Assembly (NCBI RefSeq): GCF_963678975.1
Contig: NC_089274.1
Span: forward strand, 22,901,133-22,965,132
Origin: Dysidea avara
Lineage: Eukaryota; Porifera; Demospongiae; Dictyoceratida; Dysideidae
Direction of reading: 5' to 3'
DNA length: 64,000 nt
Numbering within the stretch: position 1 is the first letter of the stretch; every line of letters starts with the position of its first letter. Shown here piece by piece: positions 46,001 to 58,700 of the stretch. The translations under genes were made by a program, and so were the position numbers. The notes beneath the pieces were generated by a model that made no database searches, was not told the origin of the DNA, and worked only from the letters and a program-made list of their open reading frames with translations.

Positions 46001-49000
46001 TACTAGTTCTGCCCCAGCAGAATTTGTTCACACCAACATTATATAGTACCTATTGTAAATGGTACTCCAGTGCTGATTCACTAGATGGCAAGCAATAGCA
46101 ATTTTTTCACAGCTGTCAGAGCACTTTTGTGTGTGAGCAAGGGAGTGCGTATGTACTCTGTGTATACTCCTCCTTTATGTAGTATGTTTGTAATGCATGT
46201 GTCTGTTACTGAGCTGGTAATTGATAGTTCCCAGCAAGTTCAATACCCAGATGTTACTATTGGTCCTTTGGGAAAGAAATTTGCTTATAATGCTTCAATC
46301 TCCCTGGCTGAATTAATGGAGACCTGGTGTTAACTGTGGGAAACATTTGCATACTGTCCATATATATATGCCTAATTATATCTAGTGGGGTCCAGGTGGG
46401 ACTTTAAAATCCACCATCACCCATGAGCTATATATAGCCTTATGTGTGATACAAGTCCTTTCCCAAAAAGAATTGCCTGTGTGACTTGCAACCTGCTTAA
46501 TGCACAGATGACCAAGTTTCGTGTTACTGGCTAAGTGTAACCATGTAACAGCAGCTGAAGGCTTTGCTTTCTATATGTGTATAATGTACATATACAAAGT
46601 AAATTCTGTGTGCATTATCTTTTGTTGTTTATTAGAAATCTCATCAATTTCAATTAGAGGAAACAGGACATGCTAATGCTCTTCACTGGGATGGTTTTAT
46701 TCTTTTTTATAATATATTGTGTGGAATAAGCCGGCCAGGTTGTATGGTTAGTATTCTGTTGACTATTTGTGAGTATTTAGGCTATTTATTTTCAGCTGCT
46801 GAAAGTATTCAAAGAATACACCAAAGAGTATCCTTTTCTAGGAATGACAGTAAAGGAATTCAAAAAGTTTTTAATTGAACATCAACAGGTAAGCATATGT
46901 GACAGCTACACCACTAGCTTGCTAGAAATGAATATGTAATGCTGTAAGACTGTATGCTATGTACTGCATGCTATGTACTGCATGCTATGTACTGCATGCT
47001 ATGTACTGCATGCTATGTACTGCGTAGTAAGGATGATGAAGGTTTGTAATTTCCTACCAAAAACTCTACCAAACACCAGTCTACAAACTATATAAATACA
47101 GCTCGGTGATACAGAGGCATTGATTCACTAAAATCCACAGCTTAAAATGGCCCAAAACAATGCCAGTGAGTAATTGCTGCAGAATTTTTGCAAAACTACA
47201 GATTTTTTACTGAGTGACTGACTGACTGACTTCACTTCCCGGAGTTCCCCTCCCTCCCTCCCTCCCTCCCTCCCTCCCTCCCTCCCTCCCTCCCTCCCTC
47301 CCTCCCTCCCTCACTCACTCACTCACTCACTCACTCACTCACTCACTCACTCACTCACTCACTCACTCACTCACTCACTCACTCACTCACTCACTCACTC
47401 ACTCACTCACTCATTCACTCACTCCAGGATAAATGACTGGAACTACATATACACACTCAATTCTTTGATGGATTGCATTTGAGGTTCCAAAAGAGAAAAT
47501 ACTACATGCAGTATAGTGCTATACTTTTGTATCTCTCTTTAAATTCTTTCTTAATGACTACCTACCCTGGAAGTTTCGATTTGTACATGTTGGGTATGTT
47601 AATTAATTACAAAGGTGTTAAAATAGTCACTTGCATTTACAAATAAAGTACAAGTCCTTTCAAGTTGTATGCGCTCTATCAAAGATTGACTATAAAAAAT
47701 AAGTGGAAGGAACAATTAGAATTTTGCAACTTTGTAAGGACTTTTACAATAAAAAGTGAAGAAACAAGGGAGATTATCACCTGAAATTCAAATTTAATTC
47801 TGCCACTACTTTTAAATGACATTTACAGCTCCCTAGTTTCTTCACTTTCCATTGTAATGGTCCCTACTAGGCTTACCCTCAAAATTTTGTTTAACAGGAT
47901 GTAAACAATATAAAAGCATTGCACACATATGTTATATACTTTAACTGCATGCATGCAAATCACACATTCCTCAGTTCATTTGAGCAATGCTAATATTGTT
48001 GCAGTGGTCTCCTAATGATGCAACTGATGAAAAGTGTGTTCACCTAATGAGTCACTATGACTACCATCACAGAGCATTTAAGATGTGCCAGGCAAAGTCT
48101 AAACCATTTGAATTTCACATGAGCCTTTGTCTTCTTTCCTTGGGTGGTTTTGTGAGGTAACAAGTTTAATTTCAATTGTGTTCAATATTACTGTATGTGT
48201 ATGATTTGTAGTTTTTTGCGAAGTCCAGAAAATTCAGTTGTCAATCCAGAACATGAGGAAGTTTATCAGGTAACATGATCACATCAATAAAATGTGTTGA
48301 TATACTCCATAATCAGGACATGACTCAACCACTCAGTCACTACTTCATCAACTCCTCTCACAACACCTACCTGGAGGGACACCAGTTTACAGGACGTTCC
48401 ACTACTGATGCTTATGTGAGAGCATTACTACAAGGATGTCGATGTCTGGAGTTGGACTGTTGGGATGGTGTGTTATTTGTGCACTAAGCTTACATTGTTT
48501 ATATGATGTATTGTGTTGCATATATGTGCATACCAATAGGTCCTAATGGAGAACCAAAAGTGACACATGGTTACACACTAGTGTCTGAATTGACCCTCGT
48601 TGAAGTGGCAGAAACTATTAACGTGAGCATATATATATTTTTTTTTTTTTTTCTATCAACTATTATAACATTTACTCTACAGAAATATGCCTTCAACACA
48701 TCACACTTTCCTCTTATCCTATCACTAGAGAACCATTGCTCTAAGGAACAACAGGTATGTGTCTATACTTTCTATACAATATTGCAACACTTTAAAAAGT
48801 TCAATAAGTGTTTGTATGCAATGCGCTTTTTAATAATATCCTTGTTTGATTGGATTGTAACTTACCTTTTTCCTGAACGCAGAAGAGAATGGCACAAATA
48901 TTTAATGACGTTTTTGGTGACAATTTGGCTAAAGAGAATTTGGTTGAGCTAGAGGAGCTGAATCAACTACCCTCACCACTTAAACTGCAAGGAAAGATAA

Positions 49001-52000
49001 TCCTCAAGGGAACGATAAAAGATAGGGTGAGGAGAAGTATATGTTAAAATTATTTGTTACCTAAGTAGGCTACTAGTGCTGTTGCAATCACATTTTTTCC
49101 TCTATATACGTTTAATCACCAAAAAATAATAACAGTACCAGCCACTAAGATGTGACTCGTGCAGTAAATCCTCTAATATTGTATCAATAATTGTAAAAAA
49201 ATACCTTCTAGAGACAAAGTTGTTGACTACCAAGTTAAAGTTACACAAACATAATATGAGTGCCATTGCAGTTTAGCTATCTATAGAGCTCCCAGAACCA
49301 TGTGATTTGGTCCAAAACTTGCCATTATGTTAGGCCATAAAAGTCGCTGTCTGCAGTAAAAATTTCATCTGCACAGCCACCGGGGTTGGTGAGTTATATT
49401 TCAAATACCATTTATCTACAAACACTCATTGCATGTGCTCAAAAGGTTTTCCAACATACACATTTAATTGGTATCTTAAGCTGCAACAGTGCATGGTGAA
49501 TTAAAGGTTTATATGTACTATTAAGAAGCGTATGATCCTACACTCTAGTCATCATCTTCATCATCCAGTAACAATGGAAGTTCACGTGGATCTGAATCAC
49601 AGTCAAAAAGCGTAAGTACACTTCACAATGGTGTCTGTGGTGTACCATGCATGTTTGTGATGACAGAGTTCAGAGCTAGTTGCCTACACTGATAACCCAT
49701 TTGTGTTCCCTGACACTTGTAAAGATGATGCTTTTGGTTCAACCACAATGTCAAGCACTGATAAGAAACTTGCACAAAAGTGCTTTACAACTGATGGCAA
49801 AGAGGAAGAAGAGGAGCTGCTCTATGAGGTTAGCTTGGCAAACGTTTGTGTGTTGATATTTGAGGCAACATACAGGACCTGAACAGCCTGATAGTGTATT
49901 GTCGCAGCAAACGCATTAATCCATGGAAATGGGAAGAGCAACAAAATACCACTGTGTGTGAGATGTTTTCTTTTGACGAGTCAAAAGCTTTGAGTAAATG
50001 CAAATATCCTATTAGTAAGTGGCATATAATAAGATAAATATGCAGTTCACTTGAATTTTTTATTTTTTTTTTGTTTGGTTTGTTTTGCTTAACAGAGTTA
50101 CTGGCTTGCACTGAGCGACAATTTGTTAGAACATATCCACATCGATTTAGAGTAGATTCATCCAATTATGATCCCATTCCAATGTGGAATGCTGGTATTC
50201 ACATGGTAGCTCTTAACATACAAACACCTGGTGAGTCATAATTTTATAGTAATAGATTGTGTAAATCTACCCCTTGTTTATTATGTTGCTTAGATGATTG
50301 CATGTTCCTAAACCAAGGAAAATTTCGACAAAATGGCGGGTGTGGTTATATCTTGAAACCAAAAGTTATGAGAAATCTTAGTGCAGATGGTATGTTAGTA
50401 ATTTATGTTGCACAGTGCATTTCTTTAATAATTATGTAAGAGCTAAGAACATTTGTATCTCATGTAGTATACTATATACAGTATACTCTGCATCATATAT
50501 ATAGGATACACTCCTAGTATTGATGAGCCACTCAAAACAGTCACACCCATAAACCTGGAGATCACTGTGAGTACAACTACAACTAGTGAGGTAGTTACGC
50601 ATTGTTAATGTTGTAGCTACTGTCTGGTCAAAACTTTGTACTACCTAACAAGAAGACTACCAGTATGGAAATACGTTATGAGACTTACGGTATTCCACAA
50701 GATTATGAGAAGAAGAGCTTTACTGTTACAAGCGTAAGTAGTTATAAAACTTCCTTCGTGCAGTTTAACACTCCATATTTTGTTATGTACATAAATAATG
50801 TGCTTAATAACTGTCAATACATTTTCTGAAGGTGAAATATACCATATGCCTCAAATGGTACATAAAAAGCCGTGTGTATTTTGTTATCATTACTATTTGT
50901 TTTCCAAGCTACAAAGGTTGCTATAGAGTGTCTGACTAAATTGGCTCATTCATGAAATAATTGCTCTGGACACTGCTCAATTGCATATCTCAAACTCTCT
51001 ACAATAACTCTAATAGAGTAGTCATAGGTGAATGTGTCTGTTTTATTAGAGCGTAATAAAATAAAAATAATTTGCTGCAGGAGAAACACTGTGAATTTAC
51101 TACCGTTTCTTACTATCATTTATAAAGTATGTATAACATGGAAACTGAGGCATTGCACTGCAGCATAATTGCCAATAGGTTAATAGCATGATGGACTACT
51201 AGTTTAATTGTCTGGATAGCTAGCATGCTTGTCAGAAATATACCACCCATAACATGTGTAGTTGTACAATTTACTCATCATTTCAGACTAAGACTAATCC
51301 ACTATGGCCACAGTTTGAAGATGCAGTAAAACTTGAAAAAACTATTGTAATGCCAGAATTAGTGAGTGGTTTAACATACTATGATGTATTTAACATGTGT
51401 ATACCTCCATTAGTGTTTAGTACTGTTTGCTGTGAACATTAATGTACATCGTAAATTGGTGGCTGGAACTAAGTCAGTATTACTGGGACAAAATGTGTTT
51501 GCATTGACTAGCCTCCAGCCAGGTGAGTACACCTTGAAAACTTTATATTTATGATTCAAGCTATATATTATGCGGTAATGTGTGCTTGTGTAACATGCAG
51601 GTATACGATACATCCCTCTACGTACACCTGGAGGAAAATCAACATCTCATGTTGGACTATTTGTTAACATTGGTGTTAAGAATCTCAGTTCCCACAATGC
51701 TTCTTCTGGTGGAACATGTCCGCAAGAATTTGAAGTACCTCGCAAGAAATTTAGCTCACCAACTATTCCTGAAACTTTTGATTTATCTCTTGCTAAATAT
51801 GCTACTGCTGATGATGAGCTGGAAAACAACCAAGAGGTCGAGGATGATGAAGATGTGACATGTCAGTATAAACCTGCCAATGTAGGTCACGCTTTACTAG
51901 GTAGAGAGCTGCCAACGGATGCCAACACTTGTACAGTTGAAATACATATTAACCCTGATGTTGATGACAGTGACATGAATAATGGAATTGTTGAAAGTAC

Positions 52001-52007
52001 TGCTTAA
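35870..52007 (+). CDS. Phosphoinositide phospholipase C, delta/eta-type, with tandem PH domains, 29 exons
   Basis: Exons: 35870-36120, 36298-36514, 39126-39288, 39588-39808, 41517-41574, 41626-41747, 41790-41841, 41890-42009, 43102-43199, 43248-43356 (end uncertain), 44811-44908, 46636-46746, 46796-46888, 48005-48156, 48212-48269, 48317-48467, 48540-48622, 48683-48754, 48883-49026, 49549-49611, 49667-49828, 49876-50014, 50096-50230, 50294-50389, 50505-50566, 50617-50733, 51287-51361, 51414-51522, 51601-52007. All phases join (3,738 nt, 1,245 aa). An in-frame TAA precedes the ATG. Domains: PH-1 about 112-209, PLC-type PH-2 about 310-434, weak EF-like helices to 640, X 642-790, acidic linker, Y 867-1005, C2 about 1006-1150, acidic tail. 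His656, Asn657, Glu686, Asp688, His701 and Glu735 sit at a constant offset of 345 from the catalytic and calcium-binding residues of rat PLC-delta1 (His311 to Glu390), so it should hydrolyse PIP2 to IP3 and diacylglycerol at membranes. Least certain: the exon 1 donor, exon 5 and the end of exon 10 (43,389 also fits). Confidence 0.88.
36619..37220. repeat. Foldback repeat in PLC intron 2
   Basis: catgctacaaaaagtaagga at 36,903 and aaacaagattagacaactac to 37,008 are mirrored at 37,084-37,186. Less exact outer arms (gtgacgaattttggaaaatc near 36,646 and gattttcccaaattcggtcac near 36,876) suggest nested palindromes. It is non-coding. Confidence 0.7.
37440..39125. other. Rest of PLC intron 2
   Basis: It contains a direct repeat, gaggtatccttcgagaagaatact (37,505-37,550, two copies), and an inverted tail of the composite repeat at about 37,960-38,170. 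Imperfect repeats of gccacgcccat-type units lie at 38,535-38,680. No coding exon was found that would join in phase. Confidence 0.5.
40385..41190 (-). pseudogene. 5'-truncated CR1/L2-like LINE fragment in PLC intron 4
   Basis: On the minus strand the end of a non-LTR reverse transcriptase is readable: [51 protein letters not shown]. After one in-frame TGA at about 40,759 it continues as [26 protein letters not shown] and [11 protein letters not shown]. The order and motifs match the C-terminal half of CR1/L2-type ORF2. A short aataataata tail at about 40,385-40,406 marks the 3' end. Antisense to PLC, intronic and non-functional. Confidence 0.85.
42162..42380. mobile_element. Palindromic MITE in PLC intron 8
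   Basis: Ends gtactgctcaaacgtaatg and the complement cattgagcagtac enclose arms with taactcgcaccgctcgatta and cgcaatcaagcggtgcgatg. The centre is about 50 bases. The same intron also holds a CA microsatellite (42,974-43,023). Confidence 0.75.
42974..43023. repeat. CA dinucleotide microsatellite
   Basis: About 22 CA units inside PLC intron 8, about 80 bases upstream of exon 9. Confidence 0.9.
43527..44475. repeat. Inverted repeat pair in PLC intron 10 with a SINE between
   Basis: Left arm 43,527-43,697 (attacgcactgtattattta, gttttaaaactctcattgtt, cataaatttcccaagttggg) is mirrored by 44,293-44,475. A third copy of the tRNA-derived SINE lies between the arms at about 44,180-44,260 (minus strand; B-box remnant GATTTGTACCC). 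The left arm overlaps the minus-strand ORF at 43,502-43,711, which is therefore not a gene. Confidence 0.7.
44490..44710. mobile_element. Foldback element, degraded copy 4
   Basis: tataggctagctttgggctt, gatatccatgcc, atgggcatggcctttaaaaa, gcagcttatagctgttt and cgtatggat follow the order of the better copies at 3.2 and 17.5 kb. The arms no longer pair well. Confidence 0.55.
45000..46630. other. PLC intron 11
   Basis: Two plus-strand ORFs (45,803-46,006 and 46,085-46,333) lie between exons 11 and 12. They do not join the PLC phases and show no PLC motifs. The phrase ggagacctggtgt or ggggacctggtgt occurs in both, so they may derive from a diverged duplicated repeat. No function assigned. Confidence 0.4.
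46952..47027. repeat. 14-bp tandem repeat
   Basis: ctatgtactgcatg repeats about five times in PLC intron 13. Confidence 0.9.
47247..47425. repeat. CCCT then CACT tetranucleotide microsatellite
   Basis: About 16 CCCT units switch directly into about 27 CACT units in PLC intron 13. The switch suggests a point change in one unit followed by expansion on one side. The plus strand is pure pyrimidine in the first half. Confidence 0.95.
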
Positions 52008-54235
52008 CTGTTGTATCAGAATTAGCTACATACATTAACAATCAAATTACCTTACATTATAGTGTTTTAGTGCATATAGCTTTCTTAGTGTACACTTGTG
52101 TATACACTTGTGTTATATGTATTAGAAGTCCAAAAGGGTGTCAGAGTGTACAAGAAAAACACAAATTATGCAATTGGTATGACTATAACTTCTTTATATT
52201 GCACAATCAGATAACAATTTCAAACTGCCTTACAATGAGTGATGTTCCCTTACTGGCAAAGAGCTAGGGCCTCGAGTTTATCGATACCCTACCAGAGTTA
52301 TATTGAGATGCTATCCCACTAGGGACCTGTAAGGATAAGCCTGTAAATACAGGGAGTCAGAAAGTGTATCTGAAACACTGTGGAATGCAGAAAAAATAAT
52401 TGGTGGAGGTGATCAAAGTAGTTCAGTTCAATATTAAAAATCTGTAGTAAGTCATGGAGGAGCATTGCTATACGTAGATCAAGGATAGAAAATATAGCTC
52501 TATAGCAACAGTGAATAACAACTTATCTACTAAAATAGATAGTGCATGTGGATTATATTAAATCATCCAGCTTGACTTCAATGCATGAGACAAGTTCAAT
52601 TTAACATTTAACTAAACCAGTTTATGTACGTAGCTTTGCATGTCTACAGGCAAAATATTTACAGCAAATATAATATTATTAAAGTTTGGCCTGTAATTGT
52701 GCATGCAATGCATATTTCACTCCTCATTTTAGATTTGCCTCCTGAGTTTATGTCAATTTAATTTATTATGAATGTCAGGGGCAGATTTAGCACAAGAAGG
52801 TCACAGTAGCATATCCAAGGAACGAATGGTACAGAATACAGTGGCTACAATTAGCTATTTGCGTAACAGCTATTTTAAGGTGGAGAATTGATATGTTTAT
52901 AATTGTAAAGCATATAGAATCTCTGAAACAGGAGGTATGGGGACACACTCCCCAAGACACCTTATTTTACTATATAGAGATCTAGAGTTAATATTTTACT
53001 TAAAGTTGCATGGACTGTATGGTAGTTATTTTCAAGGCAATAGCTTCTATACAGGTGTAACAAGAAAAGTTTATTACAAAAACAGCAAATACATACATGA
53101 TGGTATAATGCACAGGTAATACACACATCATCAAGTTTAAGCTTGTTCACTGTTCAGTATTGAAGCTCTGTGTGAAGCATGTAACTATTAGTCAGGTTCA
53201 CTATATATGTCACAAAATACACTTTCATTCAAAGTTTATGGGGATTAGCAAACCTATATATTTTTGGAAAGCTTAGAGCATGAGGAATCTGAAAATCAAT
53301 GTTTACATTATCAATGTTTACATTTGCACAGTTTACTGCAAGGTCAGCATTTTTAATTTCAAAGTGACAGCTAATAAAATAAGAAAATTCTAACATATCA
53401 AGTCTAATTTGACATAAAATTTAATAAATGAACTCAACAAATTCCCTAGTGACATTTTTACACCTCTATTCATTAGGTGAGACAGTTAATCATAAATAAT
53501 TGAAAGTTTTTACAAAGGGAATAGAAGAACACCTATTATACTGAAATAATTCAGGAATAATGTATATATAGTGAACAAATGTTCTGGATTATTTGGGTAT
53601 AACTGGTGCAAAGTATAACTAGTGCAAAGTATAATTTGACTTCTACTAAAAAAGTTCAAACCTAAAAAAACAGCTGAAAATTTAGATACTCTAATAAAGC
53701 AGTCACTTATAAGCAGTCAAAGTTTGAGCCCTTTTTTTGCTAATGTGCTTACTAGATGAATTTTGAAAGAATTTTCATTTTAAAATAACAGTAATTGGCT
53801 CCCCTAAAAGGGAAATTTCCTTTTCACATAAACAATTGGCAACAGTGAATTTACATTGATCACCAAGAGCAATTTTATGCACCAGAGACATGCACCGACA
53901 AGTTACAATTGATACGCAATCTTTGAATATTATAGGATCCACTGTTGCCTAACTGTTAATCCAATGAAAATTTGCTTTCCAGTGACGGAATGATTGCATA
54001 TCACACATCTTTAAATAATCCAAATATTGCATGCCATTGTCGATGGAGTGACTTTTATCCAGAAGATGACAAAAATAAAAAAAAGGACATTTGGCACAGT
54101 AATAAAATATCTAGCCAACATGTTTATGACAGGCTTACAAGCAACTGCTCCATGCTAAAATGCTAGTGCTATTGCAACAATTTACCTTGCATAGTTGTGT
54201 GGTACAGATGAAGATTTAAACATACAAGTAGAAGG
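52008..54235. other. 3' flank of PLC and intergenic sequence
   Basis: No AATAAA was found close to the PLC stop, so the polyadenylation site is not assigned. A gaatgtcaggggcagattta stretch near 52,774 and aggtatggggacacactccc near 52,930 resemble ends and interior of the ggcggat-type elements. A gatactctaataaagcagtca motif is at 53,686. No gene seen. Confidence 0.45.
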
Positions 54236-54239
54236 AAAA

Positions 54240-55040
54240 ATGAAAATTTTGAAGTTGGATTAGGGATCAAAAGTAGGGAATTGCTATATAAGAAGTAGTG
54301 AAAGAAGAGAGGTTGCCTATACATCCGCATATATATTATTACTCTTTTCTCACTACTGTATTAGACTGAATTATAGGGATTAAATGTAGGACTGTTTTTG
54401 TAACATAATTATGACTGGTGAACCATGCATATACTGCACCAAAAGGAAGAAGGGCACCTGACAAAATATATGTCTGGTCGCATGTCCCAACTATCAATTA
54501 TGAAGTAAAAATGGAGGTAGCCATTACACTTCATGTTCAGCTATGCCTTTTCCCATACAGCGTTGCAAACAAAGAACAGCATGAGAAGTGTCTCAACTAT
54601 CAATCATATTGCTATGGAAATACTGGCAATAAGCTCACACAGCCACAGTTAAGCCGTATCACGCTATATAGTGTGAATTGACACGTTGCATTGTCACCAA
54701 AAAGAACTAGAACACAAAGTAGACAAAGGCAAGCCCATGATACATGTATTGTATGTCTGCAGTTGGCAAAATCAAGTCCGTATGTCAAGTTATACTTGGC
54801 TGTCAGTCAGTCAGTCAGTCAGTCAGCATAAAATTCTGTTAAATAGAAAAATTTTTAAATATTATAGAAAGAGTTTGGGGTTAGTCTGAAGACATTTTTG
54901 AGCTTGGCTGTGTCTTACCAATGCTGCTAAGCTGTCATGAAGGAAAATTGAGACTGGTTTTAGAGTGATACCTTGAACTGGAAAGCTCCTGCATGATCCC
55001 TAATATATAGTACTATCGCACTGTATAATGCATCGAAAAT
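54240..55040 (+). repeat. Composite interspersed repeat, copy near 54 kb
   Basis: It follows the order of the 3.94-5.04 kb copy: ttagggatcaaaagtaggga, taattatgactggtgaacca, cccaactatcaattatga, gtgaattgacac, a short (gtca)n tract and tactatcgcactgtataatg. ORFs at 54,418 and 54,686 run through it and are not genes. Confidence 0.65.
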
Positions 55041-55345
55041 GACAACAGTAACAGTGCTGATGATTGTTAGGCTCATATCTTTGAATTAACTGTATTAGAT
55101 ATTAATACATATACGTATATGTACGTAGATACATAGCTGTGATGTCTTTATATTATGTAATTATAATAGCCCTACATCTCAATGTTAATAATTCACTTTG
55201 TTTTGTGCAATACCTATCTGCCAAATTAAGTTTCTTAGCACTTTAGAGGCTATAAAAGTATTCTATATGGGTGTGAGAACATAGAAATAGTGTTTGTTGC
55301 AAATAAGAGGCTGACATATGGAGAAATTTGCACCATATGGACTGC

Positions 55346-55478
55346 ACTGTTAAAAATGAAGTGCTAAGGTAGCACCTCTAGGTGCTATTTTTTGACTCTA
55401 GCAGTCAAAATTTAGCACCTTTAGGTGCTGCCATAGCATTTTTAGGTGCTATCATAGCACTTCATTTTTAATAGTGTG
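55346..55478. mobile_element. Hairpin MITE with repeated gtgcta units
   Basis: Ends cactgttaaaaatgaagtgc and the complement of cactattaaaaatgaagtgc enclose several alternating agcacct(c/t)taggtgct palindromes. It is non-coding. The flanking duplication is not resolved (tg on both sides is possible). Confidence 0.75.
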
Positions 55479-55722
55479 CTATTTTCAAACTGCTAATTGA
55501 CTAACATGTAGGTATCTGTGTAAATGTAAGCATTGATTTTCACTAAGGCTCAAACGAATAGTAGCTTTCTGTATTCGAATATTTACTCAACTATTGTCCG
55601 AATACTCGAATATTCGGTGTAAGGTTTCATTGCTATGAATGCAATCCAGTAATTAAGGTGGCCACTACCAAGAAACCTATAAAGAACCACAAACAAGTTT
55701 GTGGCTTCGTATGAATAACTTA

Positions 55723-58700
55723 AGGTAAGTGCGGGTATTTCCGGACACCGCCTAATTCCGGACACTTTGGTGCATCTGTTAAGCTAGCCGAGGAACGAAG
55801 AAACGGATTACCTTGAAACTTTTATGGTGAATAGCCATGCCTATAGGGATCATAAAAATCAAAAAGTATATACTAGTTGATACATGCTTGGGTACGAGAA
55901 TCCAGATTATATCGGAACGTGTGGTGTGTCAAAAACGGTTTTTTCCCTCTAAACTTCTGTAAACAGCGAGAAAAATATTAAGATTTGGCACTTTACTAGG
56001 CAACATTAGTACCCAACTTGTGGTGGAAGAAGAGCTCAATCTGCCTTGGATTTGCTGCCGTACGCGACCATTAATTCTCATTAGCTCGTCGCGCAACAGT
56101 GCCGTTGATTTTCACTACTTCCCTTACAATCTATGTGGCACTATACCATCCACCATCATACGTTATGTCTAATAACTAAAACAAAATACACAACAATCAA
56201 ACTTTTGCTGGTGATGGCAGCGGATAACTTGCTAAGTTTGAATCTGCGCATGCGTAATTAGTTTGAATGAACTATGGCTTCGAAAGCTACTTGGGGAATT
56301 GAGGAAATGAAGGTATTATTATGCTACAGTAGCTATTATAATGAATAATAATGTTAATAGACGGCTGTTGATCGAGTAAAGAAGAAGGAAATTACATTGA
56401 GAGAAGCAGGAAAGTTGTATGGAATACCAAAGAGTACATTATCCGATCATGTTACTGGGAAGAGCTCAAAAGCTTATGCTGGAGCCCCAAGAGGTTTGAG
56501 TGACGAAGATGAAGTAGAGATCGTAATTACTTGCCAAGTATTAGCAGAGATGGGCTTTCCTTTGAATGTATATTATGTTGGCACTGTAATAAAAGATTAC
56601 TTAGAACAACAAGGCAAGCAAAATCCATTTGGTGATACAGGAATGCCAGGCCGTGATTGGTGGTCCAGATTTCTCAGCCGTCATTCCAGCCTAGCACAAA
56701 GGAGACCACAGCACCTTTCAAAGAAGCGTGCCCAAGCAAATGATCCAATTGTATTGGACGAGTGGTTTGAGCGGGTAAGAAAGCTGTTTGCATCATCAAA
56801 ACTTGATAAGTTTGAAAGCGAGGCAATTGCAGAGAGGCTGTGGAATTGTGACGAAACAGGGTTCTGCACAGCAGTAGCATCTAAACAAGTCCTGGCAAAG
56901 AAAGGATCAAAAGCTGTGTATGAAGTAGGAGGAGGTTCTGGGCGTGAGTATATTACTGTTTTAGGTAAGCCCAATTTATATACTAAACCTATTAGTTTAC
57001 ATAATTTTCAGGTTGTGGATCAGCATCTGGCAGAAGGTTGCCACCATTCACTGTGTATAAAGCAAAACACATGTATGATACATGGAAGCAAGGAGGTCCT
57101 CCTGGTGCAGCATACAGTGTATCTTCCTCTGGATGGATGGAGGGTGCTAACTTCCTTAGCTGGTTTATCAAAATTTTTTTGAAGGAAGTTGAGCTACTTT
57201 TGCGAAATGGTCCAGTTATTCTCTTTGTCGATGGGCATCACTCCCACATAAATCTAGAACTGATTAATGTGGCAAGAGAACATAAGGTACATATCATGTG
57301 TCTTCCACCAAACTTGACGCACATTTTGCAACCGATGGATGTTGGGGTATTTCGTCCACTGAAGCAGTGTTATTACAACATTTTGAAGGAGTACAAGATG
57401 CAGACTATGGCTGAGAATGTGACAAAAAACATTTTCCCATCACTGATCAAACAATTGTGGGACAACTCTTTCAAGGAAAGCCACATTATTTCAGGATTTA
57501 GAGCTGCTGGACTACATCCATTAAATCGAAGTGCTATCAAAGATTTAAAACTTGCAACAGGTGTTCCATTTCAACAACCTGCAAAGAAGCCGAGAACAGC
57601 CACAACCATAGTGCAGACCTCATCTCCCATTGTCTTGCGAGGTAGTTGCAAGAGTTGTGGGGCTGAGTTAACACCCATGCGTGCCCATCTTACATGGCAC
57701 TTCACAAAAATTTTACAGAAAAAACACCATGAAAAGTCATCTAAACGTAAAAAGAGAGTGAAGCAAACCTGCTATGGAGAGGCTCTGACAAGTGATGAGA
57801 TCGTGGCTAGGTTGGAAGGAGAATGTGCAACAACACCACCTGATAAAGAGCCAGTGTGTGATGATCATGATGAAGGTGAGTATTCAATAGTTAATAGTCA
57901 CACAGACTTATTTATGTGGATGTACATGTACTTAGCTAGCATAGTTCTGTATAGTCAGGCAGGCAACTTCAATTAAATCTTTTCTTCCTCGGGCCAATAT
58001 CAGCCAAGTACAAGGTTGGTAAAATTTAAATAAAAATCATATTACTTTTTGGTGGCTGTGAAGAGTAATTTTGTGAGTCAAACGGTATCTAAGCTACATT
58101 ATGATTACTGTGCCACTTGTCAGTAGGCTGCCATATGATGAAATATTTACTTTGTGATAAGCTTAAAAGGTAACTTTGTGGCGTTATCTGTACAATCACG
58201 TGTGAATGTAAATATTTTTGTACAGAAAAATACATGGTTAGTCGGGCCCGAGAAAAAAAGATTTAGTTGAAATAGCCTCAACTAAATACAATCATATGTA
58301 TGCACAGCAATGAATACACAGCACATGGACAGCTTTACAGCTGTATATTGCCACTAGCTTTGTACGCAGATGACAAGCTAGCCAAGTATATACCCTTGTG
58401 TAGATGAAGATTCCAATTGTCAAGAGTGTGGAAAATCCTACGACGATGATGACGAAGAGGCGCAGAAAAAGTGGATAGGATGCGATAAATGCTGGAGGTG
58501 GTTCCACTACACGTGTGCAGGATTTCGTAGAAAACCGTCCAAGAAATCGACGTTTGAGTGTCGGATCTGCAAGCTACAGGGACAAAAGAAACAATTATAA
58601 TCCATTTATAACATCAATATACAGTTTTTATACGTTACATTACTTTATAACGATGAATCGATGATTTCCAATGTGTTATATGCAGTGTCCGGAATTAAGC

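Noticed and set aside
45803..46333. Two ORFs in PLC intron 11 as extra exons
   Set aside because: They do not match PLC domains and cannot be placed between exons 11 and 12, which already join in phase.
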